This document shows positions 8,623 through 16,974 of a stretch of 64,000 nt of DNA, in pieces. Within the stretch, counting starts at the first letter, position 1; each line of letters starts with the position of its first letter. The stretch covers positions 674,669 through 738,668 of the forward strand of contig JAIBCB010000003.1 of the NCBI GenBank assembly GCA_019694355.1, in the 5' to 3' direction. The notes under the pieces are model-generated. The model did no database searches, was not told where the DNA came from, and was given only the letters and a program-made list of their open reading frames with translations. Made by a program: the position numbers and the translations under genes. This DNA comes from Pyrinomonadaceae bacterium (lineage in GTDB: Bacteria > Acidobacteriota > Blastocatellia > Pyrinomonadales > Pyrinomonadaceae).

Positions 8623-8868
8623 AAGACCACCCGCTACCGCAGGTGGTACTGACAAGGCCGCCCGCTACCGCAGGTGGTACTGACTGCCCACTGCCCACTA
8701 CCCGCTGGCTGCTCACGCAGGCGGTTCTGACAAGACCACTCGCTACCGCAGGTGGTACTGACAAGACCGCCCGGTCACGCAGGTGGTACTGACTGCCCAC
8801 TGCTGACGGCTCACTGCTGACTGCTCACTGCCCATTGCCCGCTGGCCGCTGACGCAGGCGGTTCGGAC
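8594..8868. repeat. Cluster of seven REP-like palindromes
   Basis: About seven units of the form CCRCCCGCTNNCGCAGGYGG-TWCTGAC follow one another. The gaps between them are AAGA-type linkers or low-complexity CTGCCCACTG text. The arms of each unit pair (CCGCC with GGCGG, CCACC with GGTGG), and the arms co-vary between units. That fits a REP/BIME-type array. Confidence 0.65.
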
Positions 8869-8914
8869 AAGCAGCGAGTTTGTGTTAAAAATGTAAGTTA
8901 CGTAAAAAGGAATT

Positions 8915-8947
8915 CCGCCCTCGCCGAGGAACGGCCAATGAGGGCGG
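8915..8947 (+). promoter_or_regulatory. Leader hairpin upstream of the secreted nuclease genes
   Basis: CCGCCCTC (8915-8922) and GAGGGCGG (8940-8947) form an 8-bp GC stem that ends 17 nt before the ATG at 8965. No clear ribosome-binding site lies between stem and start. The hairpin may influence translation or mRNA stability; no known riboswitch is recognised. Confidence 0.35.
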
Positions 8948-8964
8948 CGGCAGTATTCGAATAA

Positions 8965-10671
8965 ATGAAAAAGTTCTTTGTTTTATTTTCCGTCGCGGCG
9001 GTCGCCGCTTTTGCGATCTGGGGTTTTAGCGATCGGGTCGAGGCCGATGTTGAAAAGGCCGCGACAGCTTCGCCGCATCTTGTGATCAGCCAATTCCAGG
9101 CGGGCGGCACTTCGAACGCGAATGACGAGTTCATCGAGATCCATAACACGAGTTCGGCGCCGGTCGATCTGAACGGATATCGAGTCGTGTATCGCTCGGC
9201 GAACGGTTCGAACGATGTCGGGCCGATGGCCGTTTGGAACACGACGACGATCCTGCAGCCGGGGCAATTCTATTTGATCGCCGCAACGTCTTACACCGGT
9301 TCGGTAACGCCGGATCTGACGTACAATCCGACCTCGTGCAGCTGTTCGATGTCGGCGAATGCGGGCGGGCTTGCGATACGCCAGGGCGACAACAACACGG
9401 GGGCCGTGATCGACGCGGTCGGTTGGGGCGGTGCGACGAATATCTTCTTTGAGGGCACGCGCACAACTGCTCCGGCGAACTCGACGAGCCAGGCCCGAAA
9501 GAATTCGGGCTGCCTGGACACGGATAACAATTCTTCCGATTTTGAGAATCTGAATCCGTCAGCACCGCGTTCGACAGGCTCGACATCGACGTGCGGATCG
9601 ACCGGCACAGAGCTGTTCGCGACGATCAACGCAAATCCGACGACCGTCGCTCCCGGCGGCAGCACGCTCATTTATGTAACGACAGTTCCGGCGACGACTC
9701 CGCCGAGCACGAATATCACGGTCGTTGCAAACCTTGCACAGATAAACGGTGCGGGCAGCCAGACACTTTATGACGACGGTACGAACGGAGACGTAACAGC
9801 GGGCGACAACGTCTTTTCGTATAATGCCGCGATCCCCGCGGAAGTTACCGGCGGTTCGAAGCTGATACCTGCAGTTGCTGCCGATGCACAAGGCCGCACA
9901 GTGAATTTGCAGTTGACCTTGACGGTCAACGCACCGAATCCGAACGAGGATCCGCTTCTTCTGGGCAATCCTTCTGGAGCGACGGCCGACACCTCGAACG
10001 AGAACAACTACCTTATGCCGAAGCCGCAGTACACGCTCTCGTACAACCGTTCAAAAGCGACGCCGAACTGGGTCGCGTGGCGTTTGGACAGTTCGTGGCT
10101 CGGTTCGACGCCGCGGCAGGATGATTATCGGCCTGACCCTGCACTCCCTGCGGCGTGGTATCACGTTCAGGACAATGACTATTCGGGTTCGGGCTATGAC
10201 CGCGGGCATATGTGCCCTTCGGGCGACAGGACGAATTCGGTCGCAAATAATTCCGCGACGTTCCTGATGACGAATTTCGTTCCGCAGCTTGGCGCAAATA
10301 ACCAAGGGCCGTGGAACGATTTTGAGAACTATTGCCGCTCGCTTGCGAACCAGGGCAACGAGATCTACATATTCGATGGGCCTGTCGGCAACATAGGAAC
10401 CATCGCGCAAGGCCGCATTGTCGTGCCGCAATATACGTGGAAGGTCGTGCTTATTCTCCCGAACGGTTCGAACGATCTGCAGCGTGTTACACGATCGACA
10501 AGGGCATTCGGCATCGTCGTACCGAATTTCCCGCCGCTCAATTCGAATACGCCGTGGCGGCAGTTCCGCGTGTCGGTCGATGCGGTCGAGAATCTAACGG
10601 GATACAACTTCTTCTCGAATATTCCCATCAACACACAGGCGATCATCGAACGTCGACACGACGTTCAGTAG
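8965..10671 (+). CDS. Secreted lamin-tail/NUC-type DNA/RNA non-specific endonuclease
   Basis: The 568-residue protein starts with a signal peptide (MKKFFVLFSVAAVAAFAIWG). Residues 30-165 form a lamin-tail-like domain (HLVISQFQAGG ... DEFIEIHNTSSAPVDLNGY). A beta-sandwich linker around 205-310 follows. The C-terminal NUC nuclease domain carries the DRGH motif (residues 412-415, catalytic His415) and an Asn-rich segment (NNSATFLMTNFVPQ) that supplies the Mg-binding Asn. It should act outside the cell, degrading DNA and RNA. It is followed 6 nt later by a second secreted nuclease gene, so the two probably scavenge nucleotides or phosphate or clear extracellular DNA. Confidence 0.88.
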   Translation: MKKFFVLFSVAAVAAFAIWGFSDRVEADVEKAATASPHLVISQFQAGGTSNANDEFIEIHNTSSAPVDLNGYRVVYRSANGSNDVGPMAVWNTTTILQPGQFYLIAATSYTGSVTPDLTYNPTSCSCSMSANAGGLAIRQGDNNTGAVIDAVGWGGATNIFFEGTRTTAPANSTSQARKNSGCLDTDNNSSDFENLNPSAPRSTGSTSTCGSTGTELFATINANPTTVAPGGSTLIYVTTVPATTPPSTNITVVANLAQINGAGSQTLYDDGTNGDVTAGDNVFSYNAAIPAEVTGGSKLIPAVAADAQGRTVNLQLTLTVNAPNPNEDPLLLGNPSGATADTSNENNYLMPKPQYTLSYNRSKATPNWVAWRLDSSWLGSTPRQDDYRPDPALPAAWYHVQDNDYSGSGYDRGHMCPSGDRTNSVANNSATFLMTNFVPQLGANNQGPWNDFENYCRSLANQGNEIYIFDGPVGNIGTIAQGRIVVPQYTWKVVLILPNGSNDLQRVTRSTRAFGIVVPNFPPLNSNTPWRQFRVSVDAVENLTGYNFFSNIPINTQAIIERRHDVQ

Positions 10672-10677
10672 TTCGAT

Positions 10678-12594
10678 ATGAAAAAGTTATTTGCACTGGC
10701 GGTCTTTGCGGCCGCCCTCTTCACCGTCGGACAATCGAGTGTCTTTGCTCAGAAAGAACTCGCGATCTCGGCGATCCAGGGCGATGGTATTGCGTCCGCG
10801 TACGAGCGGCAGCAGGTGAAGACCTCGGGCGTTGTTACGGCACGGCGACGCGACGGCTTTTTCCTTCAAACGCCGGACGGCAAAGACGACAAGAACCCAA
10901 AAACCTCTGAAGGCATCTATGTTTTCACAAAAGACGCGCCTTCGGCAGATGCGGCGATCGGAAGCCTGATCTCGATCACTGGACAGGTTCAGGAATTTCG
11001 TCCGCGTGCGGCGAACGGAGCAACGCTGCCGATAACCGAGATCTCGATGTTCGCCGACCGCGACAAGATACAGATTCTCGAAAAGAGTGTGCCGCTGCCA
11101 AAGCCTGTTGAGATTACCGCTGCAGACTTCAAGGATAATTCGCTCACAGAACTCGAAAAATATGAGGGAATGCGTGTCATCGTGCCGCAGCTTTTCGTCG
11201 TTGCGCCGACCGGAGGCCGCGTAAATAACATTGAGAACACAACGGAATCGAACGGCTCGTTCTTCGGCGTCGTGAAGGGAATGGACAAGCCGTTTCGCGG
11301 TGCGGGCTACGACATTTTTTCGTATGTCTTTTTGAGCAAGAGCGAAAAAGAGAGCTTTCAAAAAGAGCATCCGGGAATAAAACTTTTCGACGGCAACCCT
11401 GAACGCCTTCGCATCGAAAGCCTCGGGCTCGACGGCGGAACACCGATCGACGTGGCCGCCGGAACCACGCTCAAGGATCTTACGGGCGTGATGCACTATT
11501 CCTACAATACGTACACGATCTTGACCGACGCGGGAGCTCGTCCTGCGGTCGCCGGGTATGAATCGACCGTAGTGAAACTTCCGGCCGCGACCGACAGACA
11601 GTTCGCCGTTGCGGGAATGAATCTTGAAAATTTCTTTGACGACGTTGACGATCCCGGCATAAAGGAAGACATCGTAAAGACCGACGCGCTGAAGGCGAGA
11701 ATGAACAAGATCTCGCTCACGGTACGCGACCGGATGCAGATGCCGGATGTGATCGGCGTTGTCGAAGCGGAGAACCTCGCCGTCCTCAAGCGCCTTGCGG
11801 AGAAGATAAATTCTGATGCCGTTACCGCCGGCAAACCCGATCCGAAATATGCGGCGTTCCTTGAGGAAGGCAATGACGGCCGCGGTATCGACAACGGCTT
11901 TTTAGTAAAGACGAGCCGCGTTAAGGCCGTCGAGGTAAAGCAATACGGAAAGGATGAGAAGTTCGCAAGCCCCGGCTCGTCAAGCGATATATATCTGAAC
12001 GACCGGCCGCCGCTTCTGTTGCGTGCTTCGGTCGCAGACCCGAAAACGGGCGAGCCATTCGCATTCACGGTCATCGTCAATCATCTGAAATCGTTTCTCG
12101 GCTATAACGATCCGAAGCGGCAGGATGCCGTCCGCTTAAAGAAACGTCTTCAGGCAGAGTTTCTTGCAAAGCTTGTTGAAACACGCCAAAAGGCCGATCC
12201 GAACGAGCGGATAATTCTGCTCGGCGATTTCAACGCGTATCAATTCAGCGACGGCATCGTCGATGTCGTCGGGACGATAAAGGGAACGCCGGCGGCGAAG
12301 GACGCCGTTCTGAATCCGTCCGACGATCTCGTGAACCCTGATCTTGTGAACCTCGTAGATCTGATAACGGAGAAGCAGCGTTATTCATACAATTTCGACG
12401 GTAATGGCCAGGTGCTCGATCATATGATCGTAACGGCGAACTTGGTGCCGTATGTCAGCGGATTTGGCTTCGCACGTGTGAACGCGGATTTTCCAGAGAG
12501 TTTCAGATCGGATGCGTCGAGACCGGAGAGATATTCCGATCATGATGCCGCGATCGGCTATTTTTCACTCGATGCAAAGAAGACAACGAAGTAG
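10678..12594 (+). CDS. Secreted endonuclease/exonuclease/phosphatase-family nuclease
   Basis: The product has 638 residues with a signal peptide ending at VFAQ. The N-terminal third is an OB-like domain often found before extracellular nucleases (GDGIASAYERQQVKTSG ... RRDGFFLQTP). The C-terminal EEP domain has VIGVVEAEN (metal-binding Glu), VNHLKS, LLGDFNAY near residue 514 and the final SDHDAAIGYF motif. The cluster thus encodes two unrelated secreted nucleases in tandem. The start is fixed by the signal peptide and the short 6-nt gap after the upstream stop. Confidence 0.87.
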   Translation: MKKLFALAVFAAALFTVGQSSVFAQKELAISAIQGDGIASAYERQQVKTSGVVTARRRDGFFLQTPDGKDDKNPKTSEGIYVFTKDAPSADAAIGSLISITGQVQEFRPRAANGATLPITEISMFADRDKIQILEKSVPLPKPVEITAADFKDNSLTELEKYEGMRVIVPQLFVVAPTGGRVNNIENTTESNGSFFGVVKGMDKPFRGAGYDIFSYVFLSKSEKESFQKEHPGIKLFDGNPERLRIESLGLDGGTPIDVAAGTTLKDLTGVMHYSYNTYTILTDAGARPAVAGYESTVVKLPAATDRQFAVAGMNLENFFDDVDDPGIKEDIVKTDALKARMNKISLTVRDRMQMPDVIGVVEAENLAVLKRLAEKINSDAVTAGKPDPKYAAFLEEGNDGRGIDNGFLVKTSRVKAVEVKQYGKDEKFASPGSSSDIYLNDRPPLLLRASVADPKTGEPFAFTVIVNHLKSFLGYNDPKRQDAVRLKKRLQAEFLAKLVETRQKADPNERIILLGDFNAYQFSDGIVDVVGTIKGTPAAKDAVLNPSDDLVNPDLVNLVDLITEKQRYSYNFDGNGQVLDHMIVTANLVPYVSGFGFARVNADFPESFRSDASRPERYSDHDAAIGYFSLDAKKTTK

Positions 12595-12975
12595 CTAGAC
12601 GCGTTCGAGGATGATCTGGGCGATCGCGTGCTGGCTTGTGTGTGAAAGAGAGACGTGTATGCGGTTCGCACCGCTTGCGGCGAAAAGTTCGGCGGCCTTT
12701 CCGCTCAACATTATTTCCGGGGCACCGAGTTCGGTGAGCGTAACCTCGACATCCTGCCACGAAAGGTTTCCTCGCCAACCGGTTTTGAGGGCCTTAAAGA
12801 CAGCTTCTTTCGCGGCGAAGCGTGCGGCATAACTCTCGCCGGAGACCGCACCTTTTCCTTCGCAGTAGATGCGTTCGCCTTCCGTGAAAACTTTTTCACG
12901 AAAACGCGGTGTTCTCGTCATCGTTTCGCGTATGCGATAAACTTCCACAATGTCGATGCCTGTTGAGACGATCAT
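12595..12975 (-). CDS. acpS: Holo-[acyl-carrier-protein] synthase
   Basis: From ATG 12975 the product has 126 residues, the normal AcpS length. It starts MIVSTGIDIVEV (Asp8 of the Mg site) and contains AARFAAKEAVFKAL (the second metal-binding Glu) and IHVSLSHTSQHAIA. The enzyme moves 4'-phosphopantetheine from CoA to acyl carrier protein and is needed for fatty-acid synthesis. A longer frame upstream adds 45 non-homologous residues and is rejected. The 5' end overlaps that of the divergent pgeF gene by about 26 nt. Confidence 0.92.
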   Translation of the reverse strand: MIVSTGIDIVEVYRIRETMTRTPRFREKVFTEGERIYCEGKGAVSGESYAARFAAKEAVFKALKTGWRGNLSWQDVEVTLTELGAPEIMLSGKAAELFAASGANRIHVSLSHTSQHAIAQIILERV

Positions 12976-13801
12976 AGACGAAGACGGAATTCTAGCCGAT
13001 TCCGGGTTCTTTTGGCGAGAGGCGAACGGTGTGAAGGCTCTTGTTTCACGGCAGCTAGTGGATGCGGGCTTTGAGAATGGATTCTCGACGCGAATGGGCG
13101 GCGTGTCCAATTTCCCTGCAAACAGCCTTAATCTTGCGGGTTTTAGCGAAGATCTACGCGAGAATATCTATGAGAACCGCCGCCGCTTTCTCACGCTCTT
13201 TCCCGCCGGAATGCGGATCGCGGCCGTCTATCAGTGCCATGGTTCAACGGTAAAGAAGATCGCTACCGAAGCAGACATTACGGACTCGGACGACCGTGCG
13301 GACGGGATGATATCGGATATCACGGGCGTTCTGCTTGGCGTAAAAACTGCGGATTGCGTACCTGTTTTGATCGGCAACCCAAAGACCGGAGCGTATGCAG
13401 CGATTCACGCGGGCTGGCGCGGAACGGTCGCGTCGATCGTCATAAAGGCCGTTGAAATGATGCGCACGAACTTTGGCAGCGATCCGTCGCAGATGATCGC
13501 GGCGATCGGCCCGGCGGCTTCGGTGCGTCAATACGAGATCGGCGAGGATGTGCTGAACGCTTTTGCGGAGAACTTTGAGGGTTCGGAAAAGTACTTCATC
13601 CCGACACGTCCCGGCCACGCACGCGTTGATCTGCACGCGGCAAATCGCGACCAGCTTCTGTCATGCGGCCTCGAGGTCGCGAACATTTCCGTCGCACCTT
13701 TTTGCACGATGGAGCGGACCGATCTTTTCTTTTCCTATCGCCGCGAAAAAAAAGAATTCGGCAAGACCGGTAGATTGCTTTCGGTCATCGGCAAAGCCTA
13801 A
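12950..13801 (+). CDS. pgeF: Peptidoglycan editing factor PgeF / polyphenol oxidase family
   Basis: The 283-residue protein has the family signatures CHGSTV, KTADCVPVLI, AAIHAGWRGTV and AAIGPAASVRQYEIG, which include the Cys and His metal ligands. Family members (YfiH/YlmD/LACC1) have been described as laccase-like, purine-nucleoside-cleaving, or peptidoglycan-editing enzymes that remove wrongly incorporated L-Ser. Which activity applies cannot be read here. The start at 12950 (or 12956) lies inside the divergent acpS 5' end. The stop overlaps the convergent next gene by 4 nt. Confidence 0.87.
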   Translation: MSMPVETIIDEDGILADSGFFWREANGVKALVSRQLVDAGFENGFSTRMGGVSNFPANSLNLAGFSEDLRENIYENRRRFLTLFPAGMRIAAVYQCHGSTVKKIATEADITDSDDRADGMISDITGVLLGVKTADCVPVLIGNPKTGAYAAIHAGWRGTVASIVIKAVEMMRTNFGSDPSQMIAAIGPAASVRQYEIGEDVLNAFAENFEGSEKYFIPTRPGHARVDLHAANRDQLLSCGLEVANISVAPFCTMERTDLFFSYRREKKEFGKTGRLLSVIGKA

Positions 13802-14262
13802 CGAACGCGGGCCGAGAGGCTGATGCGCTTGGTCTTTGGCGGATAACAAACCTCGTCGGTGCAGGCCTGGAAGCGAACCGCGACACGAAATTCTGCGGCA
13901 TCGCCCTTGAAGCCGGCGGGGACGGTTACGGGGAACGAAAATGTGACGCGGTCTTCGTACACATTGAGAGCGTTCTTTGAAAATCCGAAGACCTTATCGT
14001 GTCCTGCCGGATAACGCACCGCGCCGAAACGCAGTCCGCCGCCCGTAGGTGTAACGACGGTCGCGATAAGATTTTCTCCCTTCGGGCGATTCGAATTTAC
14101 GTGCAGGCCGGAGGGAATGTCCAGCGTTACGGTCACGCGGACGCTTTTGCCGCGAGCGAGCGAACCGTTCGGCACGGAGCCGGAAACTTCCTGCGCGTTT
14201 GCCGTCAGACCAAAGACGCAGAGCACGAACGCGAACACTGAAAAACAAATGATCCTCTTCAT
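13798..14262 (-). CDS. Secreted DsbD N-terminal-domain-like protein
   Basis: From ATG 14262 the product has 154 residues with a clear signal peptide (ending at TANA). The mature part is an immunoglobulin-like beta sandwich ending in VRFQACTDEVCYPPKT. That is the paired-Cys motif of the periplasmic N-terminal domain of thiol:disulfide interchange protein DsbD. The transmembrane and thioredoxin parts of DsbD are absent, so it is a stand-alone domain that may relay electrons or bind a partner in the periplasm. It starts 4 nt after the upstream gene of the same strand. Confidence 0.7.
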   Translation of the reverse strand: MKRIICFSVFAFVLCVFGLTANAQEVSGSVPNGSLARGKSVRVTVTLDIPSGLHVNSNRPKGENLIATVVTPTGGGLRFGAVRYPAGHDKVFGFSKNALNVYEDRVTFSFPVTVPAGFKGDAAEFRVAVRFQACTDEVCYPPKTKRISLSARVR

Positions 14263-14266
14263 AAAT

Positions 14267-14800
14267 TCAAACTGCCGCTTCGCCATTCCTGACGACAAAA
14301 CTTTCGAGCATAACATCGAGCTTTTCGATGACGGCCTCACCCGCCTCTTCGAGAGCCCTTATTTTTAGAACGTAGGCCGCGTTATCGGTTTCGCCGATCT
14401 TGTATTTGATGCGGCTCGGAACCTTTGTGCCGCCTTCTTCTATCTCGATGACGTGATATGTTCGTCCGTCGATCACTTCTTTTCGGTCGTCCGTGACCTT
14501 TCCGCTCTTCTTGATCTCGGCGAGCCTTGCGGCAACGCCGGTCGGATGGAGTTTCTGGATCTCGGCACGAAAGAGCCGCATCTTCGACATTACGCCGGTG
14601 CCGAATTCTTTGGAATATGCCTCGAAAGCGAGATCGGGATTGCCGTTCAAAACGTGGAGCATTCCCTCGGGCTTCTCGATCGTGAACGCCGGTTCGACGA
14701 CGGTCTCGGCATCAAAGGCCGCCGCCGCATTCTTCTTGATGCGCGTCGATGCCCACGCCATTAGGGCTACGAGTATGATGCCAAGGATGAGTATTTCCAT
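14267..14800 (-). CDS. Membrane-anchored protein of unknown function
   Basis: The product has 177 residues. An N-terminal helix (ILILGIILVALMAWAS) anchors a soluble, charged alpha/beta domain with no recognised motif. It lies in a run rlmN - this gene - DsbD-like gene with gaps of 21 and 4 nt, so it is probably co-transcribed. No homologous family is recognised. Confidence 0.6.
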   Translation of the reverse strand: MEILILGIILVALMAWASTRIKKNAAAAFDAETVVEPAFTIEKPEGMLHVLNGNPDLAFEAYSKEFGTGVMSKMRLFRAEIQKLHPTGVAARLAEIKKSGKVTDDRKEVIDGRTYHVIEIEEGGTKVPSRIKYKIGETDNAAYVLKIRALEEAGEAVIEKLDVMLESFVVRNGEAAV

Positions 14801-14821
14801 CGAAAAAAGTTTCTCTTCTTT

Positions 14822-15883
14822 TTATGCGGCCTTTGCCGCCAATTGCCCGCACGCGGCGTAAATATCGCGGCCTCGCGGCGTGCGAACATAAGCATCGACG
14901 CCGAGCGACTCGAGCGTCTGCTTGAATGCGGCAACTGCCTCAGGCGACGACGAATCGTAATCGAGCTGCTCGGCTCCGTTATGCGGGATAAGATTGATCT
15001 TGAACCGTTTCAATTTGTAACGCTTCAACAGTTCTGCAAGCGTTCGTGCATCATCCGGCGAATCATTCACGCCGCCGAGCATGACGTATTCGAAAGTGAA
15101 ACGCTCGCCGCGTTTCAGGCTGCGTTCAAAATTTCTTGCCGCCTTCATCAATGCATCAAGATCCCATTTCCGGTTGATCGGCATCAAGCGGTCGCGGAGT
15201 TCATCCGTTGCCGCGGTAAGGGAGATCGCAAGGTGCGGCCGGTCCTCGATCTGCGCAAGGTCGTCGATACGCGGAACGATGCCCGCGGTCGAGACCGTAA
15301 CGCGATTTGGGACGATGAAAAGCCCTTTTTCATCCGCCATCAAACGCAGAGCCGCGATCAGGTTCTCAAAATTCAGGAACGGTTCGCCCGCACCCATTCC
15401 AACAAGATTTGTTCCGTGCGGCGTTTCAGCTCCGACACCGTAAACATCGTTCAGAACGATGACGATCTGCTCGACGATCTCGCCTGCCGTAAGGTTCCCG
15501 AGCAGGCCGAGCTTGGCCGTCAGGCAAAAATCACATTTGAGCGGGCAGCCGCTTTGGGACGAAAAACAGATCGTGTCGCGATTTTCGGTCGGAAGATAGA
15601 CGGTTTCCACCGGCCTGCCTGCGGCGGTCTTGATCAAATATCTGCGTGTGCCGTCAACGGAGACGAATCGCGATTCGACCGACATCTGCGAGATATCGGC
15701 GACCTCGGCGAGCTTTGCACGAAAGGCCTTCGGGAGATTCGTGATCTCGTCGAATGACCGTAAGCGCTGTTCGTGAACCGCCCGAAAAACCTGATCGGCA
15801 CGATATTTCGGCTCGCCAAGACCCGTTACGAGTTCGGCGAGTTCGGTGCGCGTCATCCCTAAGATGTGAGCTTTTTGCGTCAC
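14822..15883 (-). CDS. rlmN: 23S rRNA (adenine-2503-C2)-methyltransferase RlmN
   Basis: The 353-residue radical-SAM enzyme has the Fe-S motif SGCPLKCDFCLTAKLG, the SAM-binding GMGAGEPFLNFEN segment and the C-terminal catalytic Cys in GRDIYAACGQL. It methylates C2 of A2503 in 23S rRNA (and A37 in some tRNAs), which tunes the peptidyl-transferase centre. The N-terminal helical domain (MTRTELAELVTGLGEPKYRA) is typical. Length and motif order match the family. Confidence 0.95.
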   Translation of the reverse strand: MTQKAHILGMTRTELAELVTGLGEPKYRADQVFRAVHEQRLRSFDEITNLPKAFRAKLAEVADISQMSVESRFVSVDGTRRYLIKTAAGRPVETVYLPTENRDTICFSSQSGCPLKCDFCLTAKLGLLGNLTAGEIVEQIVIVLNDVYGVGAETPHGTNLVGMGAGEPFLNFENLIAALRLMADEKGLFIVPNRVTVSTAGIVPRIDDLAQIEDRPHLAISLTAATDELRDRLMPINRKWDLDALMKAARNFERSLKRGERFTFEYVMLGGVNDSPDDARTLAELLKRYKLKRFKINLIPHNGAEQLDYDSSSPEAVAAFKQTLESLGVDAYVRTPRGRDIYAACGQLAAKAA

Positions 15884-15921
15884 ATTGGCTATTTTAGCTT
15901 ATGCGGGCAGGTTTTGCCGCC

Positions 15922-16938
15922 TCAGGCATTCGTGTTGCGGCCGGAGCGGAACCATTCGACGAACTTTGGGATGCCATCTTCGATCTTTGTCCTCGGATCG
16001 TAACCGAGCATTCGCCGAGCCTTTGAAACATCAGCGAAGGTGATGGGAACGTCGCCGGGCTGTGAGGGCTGGCGGTCTATGACGGCCTTCTTGCCGAGGC
16101 TTGTTTCAAGGAGTTCGATAAGGCGGGACAATTCCGTCGTTTCGGATTCGCCAAGATTGAAGACCTCGTGCATCGATACGTCAAAATCCATCGCGGCACG
16201 CACGCCGCCGATTATGTCGTCGATGTACGTGTAATCGCGACGGGTCGTGCCGTCGCCGAATACAGGGATCGATCTGCCTTCGTCGATGAGTTTTGCGAAT
16301 TTGTGGATCGCAAGGTCCGGCCGCTGACGTGCGCCATAGACCGTAAAAAAACGGAGGCATACGGTGCGAATGTCGAAAAGGTGCGAATATGTGTGGCAGA
16401 TGAGTTCGCCGGCGGCCTTTGTTGCCGCGTATGGCGAGATCGGGTTGAAGATCGGGTCGTCCTCGGCGAAGGGCACTTTCTTATTCTCGCCATAGACCGA
16501 GCTCGAAGAGCCGAACACGAATTGCCGGACGCTATGCCGTCGTGCGAGTTCGAGCAAATTGGTCGTGCCGTTGATGTTCGTCTCGATATAGAGCTGCGGT
16601 TCAAGCAGCGAAGGCCTTACGCCCGCACGTGCGGCAAGATGGACGATCGTGTCGAAATTCGCACCTTCAAAGATCGGCTCCAACGCAGCGAAATTCCGAA
16701 TGTCCGCCTCGACGAAATTCACGTCGGGCGAATCCTGATAGAGAGCAAGATTTGCTCGCTTGATCGCGGGCGAATAAAAGTCGTTGAGGTCGTCAACGAT
16801 CGTGATATGCCAACCGCCTTCGGCGAGAAGCGTCCCGACGAGATGCGAACCGATGAATCCGGCACCGCCGGTTACAAGAACATTTCTTTTCACGAAGTTT
16901 TCAAAATCTCGGAGGAAGACAAGATTCTCGCAAACCAT
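15922..16938 (-). CDS. NAD-dependent nucleotide-sugar epimerase (UDP-glucuronate 4-epimerase-like)
   Basis: This extended short-chain dehydrogenase has the dinucleotide motif TGGAGFIGS, catalytic SSSSVYG, the YxxxK pair in SPYAATKAAGE, and RFFTVYGARQRPD. Closest in style are UDP-glucuronate/UDP-GlcNAc 4-epimerases used in polysaccharide synthesis. The start is uncertain: ATG 16938 gives 338 residues, while GTG 16893 begins the conserved core directly (VKRNVLVTGG). Neither has a good ribosome-binding site. The exact substrate cannot be told from sequence. Confidence 0.82.
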   Translation of the reverse strand: MVCENLVFLRDFENFVKRNVLVTGGAGFIGSHLVGTLLAEGGWHITIVDDLNDFYSPAIKRANLALYQDSPDVNFVEADIRNFAALEPIFEGANFDTIVHLAARAGVRPSLLEPQLYIETNINGTTNLLELARRHSVRQFVFGSSSSVYGENKKVPFAEDDPIFNPISPYAATKAAGELICHTYSHLFDIRTVCLRFFTVYGARQRPDLAIHKFAKLIDEGRSIPVFGDGTTRRDYTYIDDIIGGVRAAMDFDVSMHEVFNLGESETTELSRLIELLETSLGKKAVIDRQPSQPGDVPITFADVSKARRMLGYDPRTKIEDGIPKFVEWFRSGRNTNA

Positions 16939-16974
16939 AGCATTAACTACGGTTTACGGCAACCTTGCAGGCAG

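Larger units (their letters stand above)
7419..8914. other. Repeat-rich region without genes
   Basis: No convincing coding frame is present. Two related copies of a sequence with TTTGCGTTTACGATCTT and GAAACGCAAAG arms lie near 7480-7600 and 7690-7800. GC-rich palindromes occupy 7864-8200. TTTGTCCCA boxes occur at 8411 and 8421, facing GGGACAAA at 8452. An AT-rich 13-bp tandem (TTGTTCATTGTTAA) lies near 8478-8505. A cluster of REP-like palindromes fills 8562-8868. Several of these units recur near 46.6, 49.7, 52.5 and 58.5-59.1 kb. Confidence 0.7.

Noticed and set aside
8594..8868. CRISPR-like array
   Set aside because: The units are palindromic and variable, and the gaps are short and low-complexity. 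No unique spacers of constant length exist and no cas genes are nearby; it fits a REP-like cluster.
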